Both the position numbers and the translations under genes were made by a program. The notes under the pieces are model-generated. The model saw only the letters and a list, made by a program, of their open reading frames with translations. It did not search any database and was not told where the DNA came from. This document shows positions 10,055 through 19,885 of a stretch of 64,000 bases of DNA, one piece after another; position 1 is the first letter of the stretch, and each line of letters opens with the position of its first letter. This DNA comes from Diaphorobacter limosus (GTDB lineage Bacteria > Pseudomonadota > Gammaproteobacteria > Burkholderiales > Burkholderiaceae_C), in assembly GCF_033100095.1 (NCBI RefSeq), contig NZ_CP136921.1:3623001-3687000 (forward strand). Direction: 5' to 3'.

Positions 10055-10921
10055 TCAACCCTTGATCTCTCCATCTGAAGCCCATTCCGTCAACGGATGA
10101 AGCCGCATATTATTGCACATTTTGACTTGCCATGTTGGCGGCGCGTCCTGCAAATCAACCGACTGTGCAATTGGTGCAAACACCGCGCTTCCAGAACCGG
10201 TCATGCGCCCTTGTAAGCCCTTGGATGCCAGCCAGTCAATGGCCTGGCCAATCTCGGGGCACAGAGTTTGCGCTACCGGCTGCAAGGCGTTGCTACCAAA
10301 CTGGTAGTGTGCTGCAGCAAAGCCTTGAATTGTAGCAGAAGCGCAATCGCGTTTTAGCAGTGGATGCGAAAAAATGGCCTTGGTCTCCAGCCCGGCCGCG
10401 GGCTTGACGACTGCGAAGCGCGCGCCTGGCAAGGCGTGCTCCAGTTCAAGGGGGGCAATGATGTCGCCTATACCCTCCACCCAGGCGTTGCCGCCGCACA
10501 GAAAGAAGGGCACGTCCGCGCCCAGCGTCAGGCCTATGGCCTGCAACTGGCTGCGCGGCAGTTGCAGCTTCCACAGGCGGTTGAGTGCCAGCAGCGTGCT
10601 GGCCGCGTCCGACGAGCCGCCGCCCAGCCCGGCCTGGGCCGGCACGCGTTTGTGCACGCCGATATGCGCGCCCAGGCGGCAGCCGGTGGCAGCCTGTAGC
10701 GCGCGTGCCGCGCGCAGCACCAAGTCGTCAGGCGGCAGGGGTTGTGTGAGGTCCTCGCGCGTGACGCCGCCGTCCTGGCGCAAATCGAAATGCAGGGTGT
10801 CGCACCAGTCGATGAGCATGAACACCGATTGCAGCAGGTGATAGCCATCGGGCCGCCTGCCGGTGATGTGCAGAAACAGATTCAGCTTGGCCGGTGCCGG
10901 CACGTCGTACAGGGCTTGCAT
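10055..10921 (-). CDS. ispE: 4-diphosphocytidyl-2-C-methyl-D-erythritol kinase
   Basis: 288-residue GHMP-family kinase of the MEP (non-mevalonate) isoprenoid pathway; it phosphorylates CDP-methylerythritol at the 2-hydroxyl. The N-terminus has PAPAKLNLFLHITGRRPDGYH and the ATP-binding GHMP motif PAQAGLGGGSSDAA, followed later by GSGSAVFA near the C-terminus. Just upstream (15 bp) is lolB; downstream are tRNA-Gln and prs. Confidence 0.97.
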   Translation of the reverse strand: MQALYDVPAPAKLNLFLHITGRRPDGYHLLQSVFMLIDWCDTLHFDLRQDGGVTREDLTQPLPPDDLVLRAARALQAATGCRLGAHIGVHKRVPAQAGLGGGSSDAASTLLALNRLWKLQLPRSQLQAIGLTLGADVPFFLCGGNAWVEGIGDIIAPLELEHALPGARFAVVKPAAGLETKAIFSHPLLKRDCASATIQGFAAAHYQFGSNALQPVAQTLCPEIGQAIDWLASKGLQGRMTGSGSAVFAPIAQSVDLQDAPPTWQVKMCNNMRLHPLTEWASDGEIKG

Positions 10922-10936
10922 GCGGAGGGCAGGTGT

Positions 10937-11449
10937 TCAAAGACTCAGGATCACGCGCAGCACGGCCTGCGGCGCGGGCTGGTGGCGCGTGGCGGTCAGG
11001 CGGCCCTTGTCCAGTGCGCTCAAGTCCGCCTGCCAGCCGGCAGCCTGCACTGGTTCGCCCTTGAGCCAGCCAAACAGCGCGGCGATGGGCAGTTCGCTGC
11101 CCGTCAGCGCCTGCACCAGGGTCTGCAGCGAGGCGGATTGCCGTTGCTCGCCGCCATTGTTGAGAATGGCGCGACCAGGCGTCCATTGCAGCTCGGCGAT
11201 GATGTTGCCCAGCGGGTTGAACAGGGTCAGCGCTCCCGCATCGGGACTGCCCTGGAGTTCAAAGCCGGCGCTGAATGACTGTGCGCTGGCGTCCTCGATC
11301 TGCAGGGCCAGGCGCCCGCTCCAGTGGTCGGCCGCGCCGCTGGCAGGGCGGGGCGGCTGGGCGCAGGCGCCGAGCAGTGCGGCGCCCAGTGCGGCGAGCA
11401 GCAGCCGGCCGCGTTGCGGGCGTTCGCTGACGGCTCCTGGCAAGGTCAA
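10937..11449 (-). CDS. lolB: Outer-membrane lipoprotein receptor LolB
   Basis: 170-residue lipoprotein that accepts lipoproteins from LolA and inserts them into the outer membrane. The signal peptide RLLLAALGAALLGAC ends in a lipobox with Cys29. The LolB domain follows: WSGRLALQIEDASAQSFSAGFELQG and TLFNPLGNIIAELQW. No ATG exists near the signal sequence; a TTG at 11449 overlaps the TPR-gene stop as TTGA and gives a good signal peptide, so it is taken as the start. Context (TPR gene, lolB, ispE) supports the call. Confidence 0.88.
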   Translation of the reverse strand: MTLPGAVSERPQRGRLLLAALGAALLGACAQPPRPASGAADHWSGRLALQIEDASAQSFSAGFELQGSPDAGALTLFNPLGNIIAELQWTPGRAILNNGGEQRQSASLQTLVQALTGSELPIAALFGWLKGEPVQAAGWQADLSALDKGRLTATRHQPAPQAVLRVILSL

Positions 11450-13206
11450 GGCTGCGCTCCCAGGCGCTTGAGCGTGTCCTTGAGCGTGCTGTTGTCCTGG
11501 TTGATGCGCAGACCCTCGCGCCAGATGGCCAGGGCGCGCTCGCGCTGGCCCAGGCTCCACAGCACCTCGCCCAGGTGGGCGGCGATCTCCACGTCCTGCT
11601 GTCTCTTGAAGGCGCGCTCCAGAATGGCCAGCGCCTCCTTGCGGTTGCCCAGGCGAAACTCCACCCAGCCCAGGCTGTCGGTGATGAAGGGATCTTCGGG
11701 TGCGTATTCCAGGGCCTTCATGATCAGCGTCCTGGCTTCCTGCAGTCGCACGCCGCGATCGGCAAGCGAAAACCCAAGGGCGTTGAGTGCATGGTGGTAG
11801 TCCGGCTTGCGCGCGATGATGCTGCGCAGCAGCCGCTCCATCTCCTGGGGCTTGCCGGCCTTGTCGGCCAGCATGGCCTGGTCATAAACCAGGTCGTTGT
11901 CCTGCGGCGCCATGGCCACAACCTTGGCCTGCAGTTCATAGGCCTGCTGGTACTCGCCCACTTCGCGCAGCAGCTGCACCTCGGCCTGCAGCTTCAGGCG
12001 CTCGTCGTCGGCGCCCTTGGCGGGCGTGGCGCGGATCAGGGCGCGCGCCTCGGCCAGGCGGCCCTGGCGCGCCAGCAGCGTGGCGCGCCGGCCCTGCACG
12101 GGCAGGCGCTCGGCCGCATCCTCGATGCGGTTCAGCCAGCTTTCGGCAAGCGCAAAGTTGCCGCGCTTTTCGGCGATCTGGGCCTGCAGCAGGTAGGACT
12201 GGGTCAGGGCGTGTTTGCGTTGCTCGCTGGCTGGCAGCCCGTCCTGCAGCCTGGTGAACTGCTGCACGGCAGACTCGGCCTCGGCCAGGCGGCCGGTCTG
12301 CAGATCCAGCGTGGCCTGGATGAGCCAGGCCTCGGCCATGTCGGGATGCTCGCGCGTGACGGCCTGGACCTGGGCCTGGGCGTCGCTCAGGCGCTGCGAC
12401 TCGAGCAGCATGCGCGCATAGGCCAGGCGCACCTCGGGCAGGGGTTTGCCTGTCAGGTAGCGCGACAGCAGGGGCTCGGCCTCTGCGACGCCGGCCTCCA
12501 TCAGCTGCAGCGCCAGCATGGCCGCGCCTTCGTCGTTGGCGTCCAGTGCCAGCGCATTGCCGGTGGCCTCCAGTGTGCGGGCCTTGTCATCCGCGGCGAA
12601 ATACATGCGCCCGATGGCGACCCAGGCGGCCGGCCCGGCGGCTGGATGACTCAGCTCGTCCTCCAGGGCCTGGCGCACCACGCGTGCGGCCAGCGCCTTG
12701 TCGCTGGCGCGCGCATACAGCAGGGGCAGGGCGCGGATGTTGGCGATCCGGTCGCGCGTCGGGGCGTTGGCCAGCTCCTGGCGCAATGGCGCGGCACTTT
12801 CGCCTATGCGGTTGAGTGCCACCAGGATGCGCAGCAGGTAGCGATTGGCCTCGCGCGACTGCGGCAGCGCCTGTTGCCAGGCACGGGCCGCGGCCAGGGC
12901 AGATTCGCCCGAGCGTGCCTGCAGCGCGATCTCGGTGGCGCGGCGGTACAGCCGGCCATCGCGGCTGCGCCGGGCAGCGTCCAGTATCAGGTTGTAGCCC
13001 GTGCCGGGGTCGCCCGAGCTGGCCGTCATCTCACCGAGCAGCAGCTCGTAAAACAGCTCTGCCGTGAGGGCGGCGTTGGCGTCGTCGCTGTCCTCTTCTT
13101 CGGATTCTGGCGTGGCGTGGGCCTGGGTCTGGGCCAGTGCCGGCCATGTGGCTGCCGCGGTCGCAAGAACGAAGGCGGCAAACCTGAAACGCTGTAGTAG
13201 CTCCAT
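11446..13206 (-). CDS. Secreted tetratricopeptide-repeat protein
   Basis: 586-residue exported protein: signal peptide MELLQRFRFAAFVLATAAATWPALA, an acidic stretch (EEEDSDD), then helical TPR repeats to the end. Recognisable TPR units include NALGFSLADRGVRLQEARTLIMKALEYAP and SLGWVEFRLGNRKEALAILERAF close to the C-terminus. Probably a periplasmic or outer-membrane-associated scaffold; genes of this type commonly precede lolB in Betaproteobacteria. An upstream ATG at 13224 would add six residues; 13206 gives the better signal peptide. Divergent from mutM, with about 50 bp between. Confidence 0.85.
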   Translation of the reverse strand: MELLQRFRFAAFVLATAAATWPALAQTQAHATPESEEEDSDDANAALTAELFYELLLGEMTASSGDPGTGYNLILDAARRSRDGRLYRRATEIALQARSGESALAAARAWQQALPQSREANRYLLRILVALNRIGESAAPLRQELANAPTRDRIANIRALPLLYARASDKALAARVVRQALEDELSHPAAGPAAWVAIGRMYFAADDKARTLEATGNALALDANDEGAAMLALQLMEAGVAEAEPLLSRYLTGKPLPEVRLAYARMLLESQRLSDAQAQVQAVTREHPDMAEAWLIQATLDLQTGRLAEAESAVQQFTRLQDGLPASEQRKHALTQSYLLQAQIAEKRGNFALAESWLNRIEDAAERLPVQGRRATLLARQGRLAEARALIRATPAKGADDERLKLQAEVQLLREVGEYQQAYELQAKVVAMAPQDNDLVYDQAMLADKAGKPQEMERLLRSIIARKPDYHHALNALGFSLADRGVRLQEARTLIMKALEYAPEDPFITDSLGWVEFRLGNRKEALAILERAFKRQQDVEIAAHLGEVLWSLGQRERALAIWREGLRINQDNSTLKDTLKRLGAQP

Positions 13207-13255
13207 CGGCCCATAATAATCCATGGGTCTGGGACTTTTTTGAACGCCAACAAGC

Positions 13256-14071
13256 ATGCCTGAGCTACCCGAGGTCGAGGTCACAAGGCGCAGTTTTGCC
13301 GACGCGATTGCGGGGGCAACGATAGCTGCGCTGGTGTTGGGCAAGCCGCTGCGCTGGCCCCTGGGGGTGGAGCCGCAGGCCCTGGTGGGGCAGCGCGTTG
13401 TGGCGGTGCGCCGGCGCGGCAAGTATCTGCTGCTGGATCTGCAGGACGGGCTGTTGCTGATCCACCTGGGCATGTCGGGCAGCCTGCGCTTTGCAAGCGG
13501 CCTGCCGCAGCGGGGGCCGCACGACCATTTCGACATGGAGACCGATCGCGGCACCCTGCGGCTGCATGACCCGCGCCGCTTTGGCGCGGTGGTCTGGGCC
13601 GCGAGCGAAGAGCATCCGCATGCGCGCAAGCTGCTCGCGGGCCTGGGAGTGGAGCCCCTGGGCGAAGACTTTGACTTCGCCGCCTTTCATGCCGGGCTGC
13701 GTGCCAGCCGCATGCCCATCAAGCAGCTGCTGCTGGCGGGCAGGCTGGTCGTGGGGGTGGGCAATATCTATACGTCGGAGGTGCTGTTCCTGGCCGGCAT
13801 CCGGCCGACGACGCGCGCCAGCAGCATAGGGCCGCAGCGCGCGCGGCGCCTGCATGGCGCCATTCGCGAGGTGCTGGCGCAGGCCGTGCAGCTGGGCGGC
13901 AGCACGCTGCGGGATTTTTCCAGCGCCGACGGCAGCGCCGGGCATTTCCAGCTGCAGGCCCATGTCTACGGGCGCGAAGGCCAGCCGTGCAGGCTGTGCG
14001 CAACCCCTGTGCGCATGTTGCGCCAGGGTCAGCGCAGCAGCTATTTTTGCCCGCGTTGCCAGCGTCCTTAA
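13256..14071 (+). CDS. mutM: Formamidopyrimidine-DNA glycosylase (Fpg)
   Basis: 271-residue bifunctional glycosylase/AP lyase that removes 8-oxoguanine and formamidopyrimidines. The N-terminus MPELPEVE supplies catalytic Pro2 and Glu3; Lys56 in RGKYLLL is the conserved beta-hairpin lysine. The H2TH region includes [17 protein letters not shown], and the C-terminal zinc finger is CRLC..FCPRC. It lies two genes before mutY, which excises A opposite 8-oxoG, so two arms of the GO repair system are encoded together. Confidence 0.97.
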   Translation: MPELPEVEVTRRSFADAIAGATIAALVLGKPLRWPLGVEPQALVGQRVVAVRRRGKYLLLDLQDGLLLIHLGMSGSLRFASGLPQRGPHDHFDMETDRGTLRLHDPRRFGAVVWAASEEHPHARKLLAGLGVEPLGEDFDFAAFHAGLRASRMPIKQLLLAGRLVVGVGNIYTSEVLFLAGIRPTTRASSIGPQRARRLHGAIREVLAQAVQLGGSTLRDFSSADGSAGHFQLQAHVYGREGQPCRLCATPVRMLRQGQRSSYFCPRCQRP

Positions 14072-14171
14072 GGCGTCGCCAACAGCCTGCGGCCATGGGG
14101 CGCGGTGCTATATTGCACCTTCCCGCCCCCGAGTGGGCGCTCGCATTGACGCATGGATACCCGGGAGCAAC

Positions 14172-16172
14172 GTGGGGCCCTCATTCAACCAACGCTTTGA
14201 TCAGCATGGCACCTGGCGGCGCATGTTTGCGCACCAGCTGGCGCAGCTGGGGCAGTGGATGGGCGCGAACGATCTGTTGGATGCCGGGGTGCAGGAGCGC
14301 CTTGAGCGCCTGGAGCAGCAGGTGCGCAGCGACAAGGTCACCGTGGCCTTCGTGGGCGAGTTCTCGCGCGGCAAGTCCGAGCTCATCAATGCCATCTTTT
14401 TTGCCGGCTACGGGCGGCGCATCATGCCGGCGAGCGCCGGGCGCACCACCATGTGTCCCACCGAGCTGGGCTATGACGGCGCCATCGAGCCCTGCCTGCG
14501 CCTGCTGCCCATAGAGACACGCCTGCAGGCGTCCGGGGTGGCCGAGTGGCGCCTCAGGCCCGGCAGCTGGGTCAGGCTGGCGTTGAACATGGATGATCCA
14601 GAGCAGATGGCCAGGACACTGGAGAAACTGTCCGAGATGCGCAGCGTGCCGCTGCAGGAGGCCCGCGCGCTGGGTTTCTGGAGCGACGAGGCGGACGGAG
14701 CCGGCCTGACGCCTGATGCCGACGGCATGGTGCAGGTGCCGGCGTGGCGCCACGCCATCGTCAACCTGCCGCATCCGCTGCTCAAGCAGGGACTGGTGAT
14801 TCTGGATACGCCGGGCCTGAACGCCGTCGGAGCCGAGCCCGAGCTGACCATCAACCTGATTCCGCAAGCGCATGCGGTGGTCTTCATCCTGGCCGCGGAC
14901 ACGGGCGTCACGCGCTCTGACCTGGCCATCTGGCGCGAACACCTGGGCGCCGCCGAGGATGCGGTGGACGCGCGGCTGATGGTGCTCAACAAGATCGACA
15001 CCTTGTGGGATGAGTTGACCCCGCAGGAACAGGTGCAGGCACAGATCGAGCGCCAATGCGCCGGCGCCGCGCAGTTGCTGGGCGTGCAGCCGGATCAGGT
15101 CGTGGCGGTGTCGGCGCAAAAGGGCTTGCTGGCCAAGATCCGCTGCGATGACGATCTGTTGCAGGCCAGTGGCCTGCCGCAGCTGGAGGTGATCCTGGGC
15201 ACGGGCATCATGGGCCGGCGCCAGGCCATCCTGCGCGCCACGGTGGGCAGCGGCGTGGCCAGCCTGGAGGCCGAGATACGGCGCCTGCTCCATTTCCGCC
15301 GGCGCGACCTTGACGAGCAGATGCTGGAGCTGCGCAGCCTGCGCGGCAAGAATGCTTCGGTGATCGATGCCATGCGTGGCCGCATCGAGGTCGAGCAGCA
15401 GGAGTTCGAGGCCAGCACGACCAAGATCCAGGCCGTGCGCGCCGTGCACATGAAGATGCTGCGCGATTTGTTCCAGCGGCTGGGGCCGCGCGGGCTCAGG
15501 GTGCACCTGGCGGCGCTGGCCGAGGCATTGCAGCACCCGGGCCTGAAGCTGGGCGTGCGCAAGGTGTATGGCGAGGCCTTTGACCAGGTGCGCGGCGCCA
15601 TCGATGCGGCCCAGGCCGCGGGCGGCGAAATCCAGGCCATGCTTGGCGGCACTTTCCGCCAGCTGAACACCGATTTCGGTTTCTCGCTGCAGGTGCCGCA
15701 GGCGCCCACCCTGGCGGCCCATATACGGGAGATCACGGCCATAGAGCGGCGCCACCTGCAGTACATAGGCCTGGCCAGCACGCTGCGCCTGGCACAGCCA
15801 GAGCATGGGCCGCGCCTGCTGCACGCCCTGACTCAACGCCTGCGCACGGTGTTCGAGGCCGTGGCCAATGAGCTGGAGCTGTGGAGCAACTCGGCCAGCT
15901 CCCAGCTGGAGGCCCAGATGCGTGAGCGCAGGCACAGCTTTGCGCGGCGCATCGAGGCCGTGAACCGCATCCAGGATGCAGCCAGCGGCCTGATGGAGCG
16001 TATTGCGGAGATCGAGGACGCCGAGCGCAACCTGGCGGTGCTGGAGCAGCGCCTGCTCGAGCTCACCGCGCAGCTGGCGCCGCAAGCGCTTGTCGATGAA
16101 GCTGCTGCGGCCCCGGACATGGCCCAGCCACAGACCGAGCCCCTGCCTTTGACGCGCGTGGCGACGGCATGA
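14172..16172 (+). CDS. Dynamin-family large GTPase
   Basis: 666-residue bacterial dynamin-like protein. G1/P-loop GEFSRGKS at 62-69, threonines of G2 near RTTMCPTE (91-98), G3 DTPG at 212-215, G4 NKID at 273-276. The rest is long, helical and charged (for example EAEIRRLLHFRRRDLDEQMLELR), consistent with a stalk. The start is a GTG at 14172 preceded by GGGAG; no ATG fits before the conserved region. Its stop overlaps the mutY start as ATGA, so it is translationally coupled to mutY. Bacterial dynamins remodel or protect membranes; a role in DNA repair is not shown by the sequence. Confidence 0.85.
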   Translation: MGPSFNQRFDQHGTWRRMFAHQLAQLGQWMGANDLLDAGVQERLERLEQQVRSDKVTVAFVGEFSRGKSELINAIFFAGYGRRIMPASAGRTTMCPTELGYDGAIEPCLRLLPIETRLQASGVAEWRLRPGSWVRLALNMDDPEQMARTLEKLSEMRSVPLQEARALGFWSDEADGAGLTPDADGMVQVPAWRHAIVNLPHPLLKQGLVILDTPGLNAVGAEPELTINLIPQAHAVVFILAADTGVTRSDLAIWREHLGAAEDAVDARLMVLNKIDTLWDELTPQEQVQAQIERQCAGAAQLLGVQPDQVVAVSAQKGLLAKIRCDDDLLQASGLPQLEVILGTGIMGRRQAILRATVGSGVASLEAEIRRLLHFRRRDLDEQMLELRSLRGKNASVIDAMRGRIEVEQQEFEASTTKIQAVRAVHMKMLRDLFQRLGPRGLRVHLAALAEALQHPGLKLGVRKVYGEAFDQVRGAIDAAQAAGGEIQAMLGGTFRQLNTDFGFSLQVPQAPTLAAHIREITAIERRHLQYIGLASTLRLAQPEHGPRLLHALTQRLRTVFEAVANELELWSNSASSQLEAQMRERRHSFARRIEAVNRIQDAASGLMERIAEIEDAERNLAVLEQRLLELTAQLAPQALVDEAAAAPDMAQPQTEPLPLTRVATA

Positions 16173-17227
16173 GCGGCGCACCGGTGGAGATCGCAGCGCA
16201 GGTCGTGCGCTGGCAGGCAGAGCATGGGCGCAACCAGCTGCCCTGGCAGAACACGCGCGACGCCTACCGCGTGTGGCTGTCCGAAATCATGCTGCAGCAG
16301 ACCCAGGTGGTGACGGTGCTGGAGTACTACGCGCGCTTTCTGGCGCGCTTTCCCGATGTGCGGCAGCTGGCGGCCGCGCCGCAGGACGAGGTGCTGGCGC
16401 TGTGGAGTGGCCTGGGCTACTACAGCCGCGCGCGCAACCTGCACCGCTGCGCGCAGATCGTGGTCGCCGAGCATGGCGGCGAGTTTCCGCGCACGGTCCA
16501 TGAGCTGGCCGCGCTGCCGGGCATTGGCCGCTCCACCGCCGGCGCCATTGCCGCGTTCTGCTATGGCGTGCGTGCCCCGATACTCGACGCCAATGTGCGC
16601 CGCGTGCTTACCCGTGTGCTCGGCTTCGGTGCCGATCTGGCCGAGGCCAGGAACGAGCGCGCCCTGTGGAGCCTGGCCGAGGCGCTGTTGCCCAATACCG
16701 ATCTGGCCAGCACCATGCCGCGCTACACCCAGGGGTTGATGGATCTGGGCGCCGGCATCTGCCTGCCCAGAAGCCCTTGCTGCATGCTGTGCCCGCTGCA
16801 GCCGGTCTGCGTGGCCGGGCGCGCTGGCGATGCCGAGCGCTACCCGGTGCGCACGCGCAAGCTCAAGCGCCGGGCCGAGGCCTGGTGGCTGCTGCTGCGC
16901 CAGGATGGGGCCGGCCGCCTGTGGCTGGAGCGGCGCGCGTCCGCCGGCATCTGGGCCGGGTTGTACTGCCCGCCGGTCTATGCCAGCCGGCGTGATCTGG
17001 AGGAGGCGCTGATGCCAGAGGTTCTGCCCGAAGTGCAGGATCTGCCCGCCTTCACCCATGTGCTCACGCACCGTGATCTGCATCTGCACCCGGTGCTGGT
17101 GCGGGGCGGCGCGGCCGGCCTGGCAGGGCATTGCCGCGACACATCGGCGGCCGACTGGTTTGCCCCTGGCCAGTGGCAGGCCCTGGGCCTGCCGGCGCCG
17201 GTGCGCAAGCTGCTGGCTGCGCTGTAG
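16169..17227 (+). CDS. mutY: A/G-specific adenine glycosylase
   Basis: 352-residue glycosylase removing adenine mispaired with 8-oxoguanine. Catalytic Glu39 in LSEIMLQQTQV, helix-hairpin-helix LPGIGRSTAGAIAAF at 116-130 with catalytic Asp140, and the [4Fe-4S] cluster ligands C198, C205, C208, C214 in exact C-X6-C-X2-C-X5-C spacing. The C-terminal NUDIX-like domain that reads 8-oxoG is present (FTHVLTHRDLHLHPV). The ATG overlaps the dynamin stop. Confidence 0.97.
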   Translation: MSGAPVEIAAQVVRWQAEHGRNQLPWQNTRDAYRVWLSEIMLQQTQVVTVLEYYARFLARFPDVRQLAAAPQDEVLALWSGLGYYSRARNLHRCAQIVVAEHGGEFPRTVHELAALPGIGRSTAGAIAAFCYGVRAPILDANVRRVLTRVLGFGADLAEARNERALWSLAEALLPNTDLASTMPRYTQGLMDLGAGICLPRSPCCMLCPLQPVCVAGRAGDAERYPVRTRKLKRRAEAWWLLLRQDGAGRLWLERRASAGIWAGLYCPPVYASRRDLEEALMPEVLPEVQDLPAFTHVLTHRDLHLHPVLVRGGAAGLAGHCRDTSAADWFAPGQWQALGLPAPVRKLLAAL

Positions 17228-17230
17228 ATG

Positions 17231-17336
17231 GAGTTGCTATTAAAATTATAGCTGTTTGCGCCTGTTCCATGGGGAATTGGAGATGCCAAGTGCATCAAAT
17301 CGTTTAATGCAAGGCGCTAGCAGCTATAAATTACGT
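17231..17336. repeat. Two ~48 bp repeat copies between convergent mutY and rapZ
   Basis: TTATAGCTGTTTGCGCC (about 17247-17263) and, on the other strand, CGTAATTTATAGCTGCTAGCGCC (about 17314-17336) are two diverged copies in opposite orientation. The second overlaps the 3' end of rapZ and carries its TAA stop (17331-17333). Confidence 0.65.
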
Positions 17337-18209
17337 AGCGCTATGCCGAATCCCATCGAGCTCGCGGTGCCGGCACAGCGTGCTCCAGTGACTGGCAAAC
17401 TGTGCGCTCAGCTGCTCCGCCAGGTACACGGAGCGGTGCTGTCCGCCCGTGCAGCCTATGGCCACGGTGACGTAGCTGCGGTGGTTTTGCGCCAGCGCAT
17501 CCAGCCAGTGCTCCAGAAACTGGCTGATGTCGGACTGCATCCGCTCCACCTCGGGTTGCTGGCGCAGGTATTCGGCTACCGGCGCGTCCCTGCCGGTGAG
17601 GGCGCGCAGCGTCGGTTCGTAATGCGGGTTGGGCAGCATGCGCACGTCAAACACATAGTCCGAGTCGAACGGTACGCCGTGCTTGAAGGCAAAGGACTCG
17701 AACACCAGCGTCAGCTGGCCCGGCTTGACAGCCAGCAGTTCCTTGACGTAGGTCAGTAGCTGCGCCGGGCGCAGCACGCTGGTGTCTATGACGTAGGACT
17801 GCTCGCGCAGCTCGGCCAGCAGCTGGCGCTCCAGCTCTATGGTCTGCACCAGCGCAAGCCGGGTTTCCGGCAGCTCGTGCTGTGACAACGGGTGGCGCCG
17901 GCGCGTCTCGGAAAAGCGCCGCACCAGGGTGCCGGTGCTCGCGTCCAGGAACAGCGAGCGCACCTGCACGCCGGTCTCGCGCAGCCGGTTGAGCTGCTGC
18001 GGCACCAGCGGCAGGGCGGTGGCGCTGCGCACGTCCATGGCCACGGCCACGCGCTGGCTGCGGTGCGAATGCTCCAGCGCGACGAAGGACGCCAGCAGCT
18101 CCGGCGGCAGGTTGTCCACGCAGTAGTAGCCGGAGTCCTCCAGCGCGCGCAGCGCCAGGGACTTGCCCGATCCGGACATGCCGGTGATGACGACGATTTC
18201 CAGTGACAT
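17331..18209 (-). CDS. rapZ: RNase adapter protein RapZ (nucleotide-binding)
   Basis: 292-residue P-loop protein (former YhbJ/UPF0042). In E. coli, RapZ presents the GlmZ small RNA to RNase E and so controls glucosamine-6-phosphate synthesis; here that role is by homology. Walker A GMSGSGKS at 10-17, [12 protein letters not shown], and the C-terminal block [14 protein letters not shown]. The stop codon lies in a dispersed repeat. It starts 3 bp after the recN stop on the same strand, so recN and rapZ are probably co-transcribed. Confidence 0.94.
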   Translation of the reverse strand: MSLEIVVITGMSGSGKSLALRALEDSGYYCVDNLPPELLASFVALEHSHRSQRVAVAMDVRSATALPLVPQQLNRLRETGVQVRSLFLDASTGTLVRRFSETRRRHPLSQHELPETRLALVQTIELERQLLAELREQSYVIDTSVLRPAQLLTYVKELLAVKPGQLTLVFESFAFKHGVPFDSDYVFDVRMLPNPHYEPTLRALTGRDAPVAEYLRQQPEVERMQSDISQFLEHWLDALAQNHRSYVTVAIGCTGGQHRSVYLAEQLSAQFASHWSTLCRHRELDGIRHSAT

Positions 18210-18212
18210 GGT

Positions 18213-19883
18213 TCAACCCGTGGTGGTGGCTGGGCGTGCGCCGGCCAGCATTTCGCGGGCATGCGCCATGGTGGTGGGGGACTGCTGCTGGCCGCCCAGC
18301 ATGCGGGCGATTTCGGCCACGCGCTCATCGGCGTCGGCGACGGCCACGGCGCTGGTCGTGCCGGCGGCACTGCGCTGCTTGGAGACCACCAGATGCCGAT
18401 CGGCACAGGCCGCCACCTGGGGCAGGTGGGTCACGGCCAGCACCTGGCGCGCGCGCCCGAGCTGCTGCATCAGCCGGCCCACGGTCTCGGCCACGGCGCC
18501 GCCCACGCCCGAATCGACCTCGTCAAAGATCAGCGTGGGCGCCTCGCCCAGCTCGCTGGTGGTGACCGAGATGGCCAGCGCGATGCGCGAAAGCTCGCCG
18601 CCCGAGGCCACCTTGCCCACGGGGCGCGGCGTCATGCCGGGGTGGCCGGCGACCAGAAAGGCGACCTGATCCATGCCCTGCGGGCCGGGCTCGGCCGCCT
18701 TGTCCACCTGCACCTCGAAGCGCCCGCCGGTCATGCCCAGGCCCTGCATGGCCTGGGTGATGGCCTGGGCCAGCTGCGGCGCGGCCTTGGCGCGCTTTTG
18801 TGACAGGGCGCGGGCCGCCTTCTGGTAAGCGGCGGCGTGGGTTTGCTCGGCCGCCTCCAGCGCCGCCAGGTCGGTGGCGCTGTCGAGTTGGCGCAGCGCC
18901 TCCTTCCAGCCCGCCAGCAGCGCCGGCAGCTCGGGCGGCTGGCGCTTGTAGCGGCGTGCCAGCTGCATCCATTGCGCCAGGCGTGCATCGAGCTGCTCCA
19001 GCAGCTCGGGGTCGGGCTCGGCGTGGCGCAGGTAGGCCTGCAGCGAATGCGCCACGTCGCCGGCCTGGGCGATGCAGGCGCTCAGCACCTCGTTGAAGGC
19101 GCGAAATGATGCGTCCACATGTTCGTAGTCCTGCAGCAGATGCTGCGCCTGGGCCAGCGCGCTCAGCGCGCCGCCGGCGTCGTCGCCCTGCAGCGCGCCC
19201 AGGGCGCCCTGGGCGTTGTCCAGCAGGGCCTGGGCGTTGGACAGGCGTGCGTGCCGGGCGTTGAGCTCGTCCCATTCATCGTCGCTCGGCGCCAGCTTGT
19301 CCACCTCGGTGATCTGCCACTGCAGGCGTTCGCGCTCCTGCTGCAGCGTGTCCTGTGCGGCGCGGGCATGGAGCAGGGCCTTCTGCGCCTCGCGCCAGGT
19401 CTGCCACAGAGCGGCCAGGGGCTGCGCCTGCACGCCGGCATAGGCGTCGAGCAGGCCGCGCACGGCGTCCGGCCGCGTCAGGCTTTGCCAGGCATGCTGG
19501 CCGTGTATGTCCAGCAGATGCTCGCCCAGGGCGCGCATCTGCGTGGCCGTGGCCGGCAGGCCGTTGATCCAGGCGCGGCTCTTGCCCTGCAGGTCTATGG
19601 TGCGGCGCAGCAGCAGCTCGTCGTGCGGGAAGCCGGCCTCATCGAGCCAGTCGGTCAGTGCTGCGGGGCCGATGTCGAACTCGGCGCTGATGTCGGTGCG
19701 CTCTGCCCCTTCGCGGATCACGCCGCTGTCGGCGCGTGCGCCCAGCAGCAGCTGCAGTGCGTCAATCAGGATGGACTTGCCCGCGCCGGTCTCGCCGGTG
19801 AGCACGGTGAAGCCCGCTTGCAGATCCAGATCCAGCGCCTGCACGATGACGAAGTCGCGCAGCGCGATGCGCCTCAAGGCCAT
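18213..19883 (-). CDS. recN: DNA repair protein RecN
   Basis: 556-residue SMC-like ATPase for double-strand-break repair. The N-terminal MALRRIALRDFVIVQALDLD leads to Walker A GETGAGKS at 30-37; a long coiled-coil middle (about 160-370) follows, then the signature VASGGELSRIALAI and Walker B TLIFDEVDSGVGG with ADRHLVVSK near the end. Start 19883 lies 2 bp after the nadK stop. Order nadK-recN-rapZ on one strand. Confidence 0.97.
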   Translation of the reverse strand: MALRRIALRDFVIVQALDLDLQAGFTVLTGETGAGKSILIDALQLLLGARADSGVIREGAERTDISAEFDIGPAALTDWLDEAGFPHDELLLRRTIDLQGKSRAWINGLPATATQMRALGEHLLDIHGQHAWQSLTRPDAVRGLLDAYAGVQAQPLAALWQTWREAQKALLHARAAQDTLQQERERLQWQITEVDKLAPSDDEWDELNARHARLSNAQALLDNAQGALGALQGDDAGGALSALAQAQHLLQDYEHVDASFRAFNEVLSACIAQAGDVAHSLQAYLRHAEPDPELLEQLDARLAQWMQLARRYKRQPPELPALLAGWKEALRQLDSATDLAALEAAEQTHAAAYQKAARALSQKRAKAAPQLAQAITQAMQGLGMTGGRFEVQVDKAAEPGPQGMDQVAFLVAGHPGMTPRPVGKVASGGELSRIALAISVTTSELGEAPTLIFDEVDSGVGGAVAETVGRLMQQLGRARQVLAVTHLPQVAACADRHLVVSKQRSAAGTTSAVAVADADERVAEIARMLGGQQQSPTTMAHAREMLAGARPATTTG

Positions 19884-19885
19884 GT

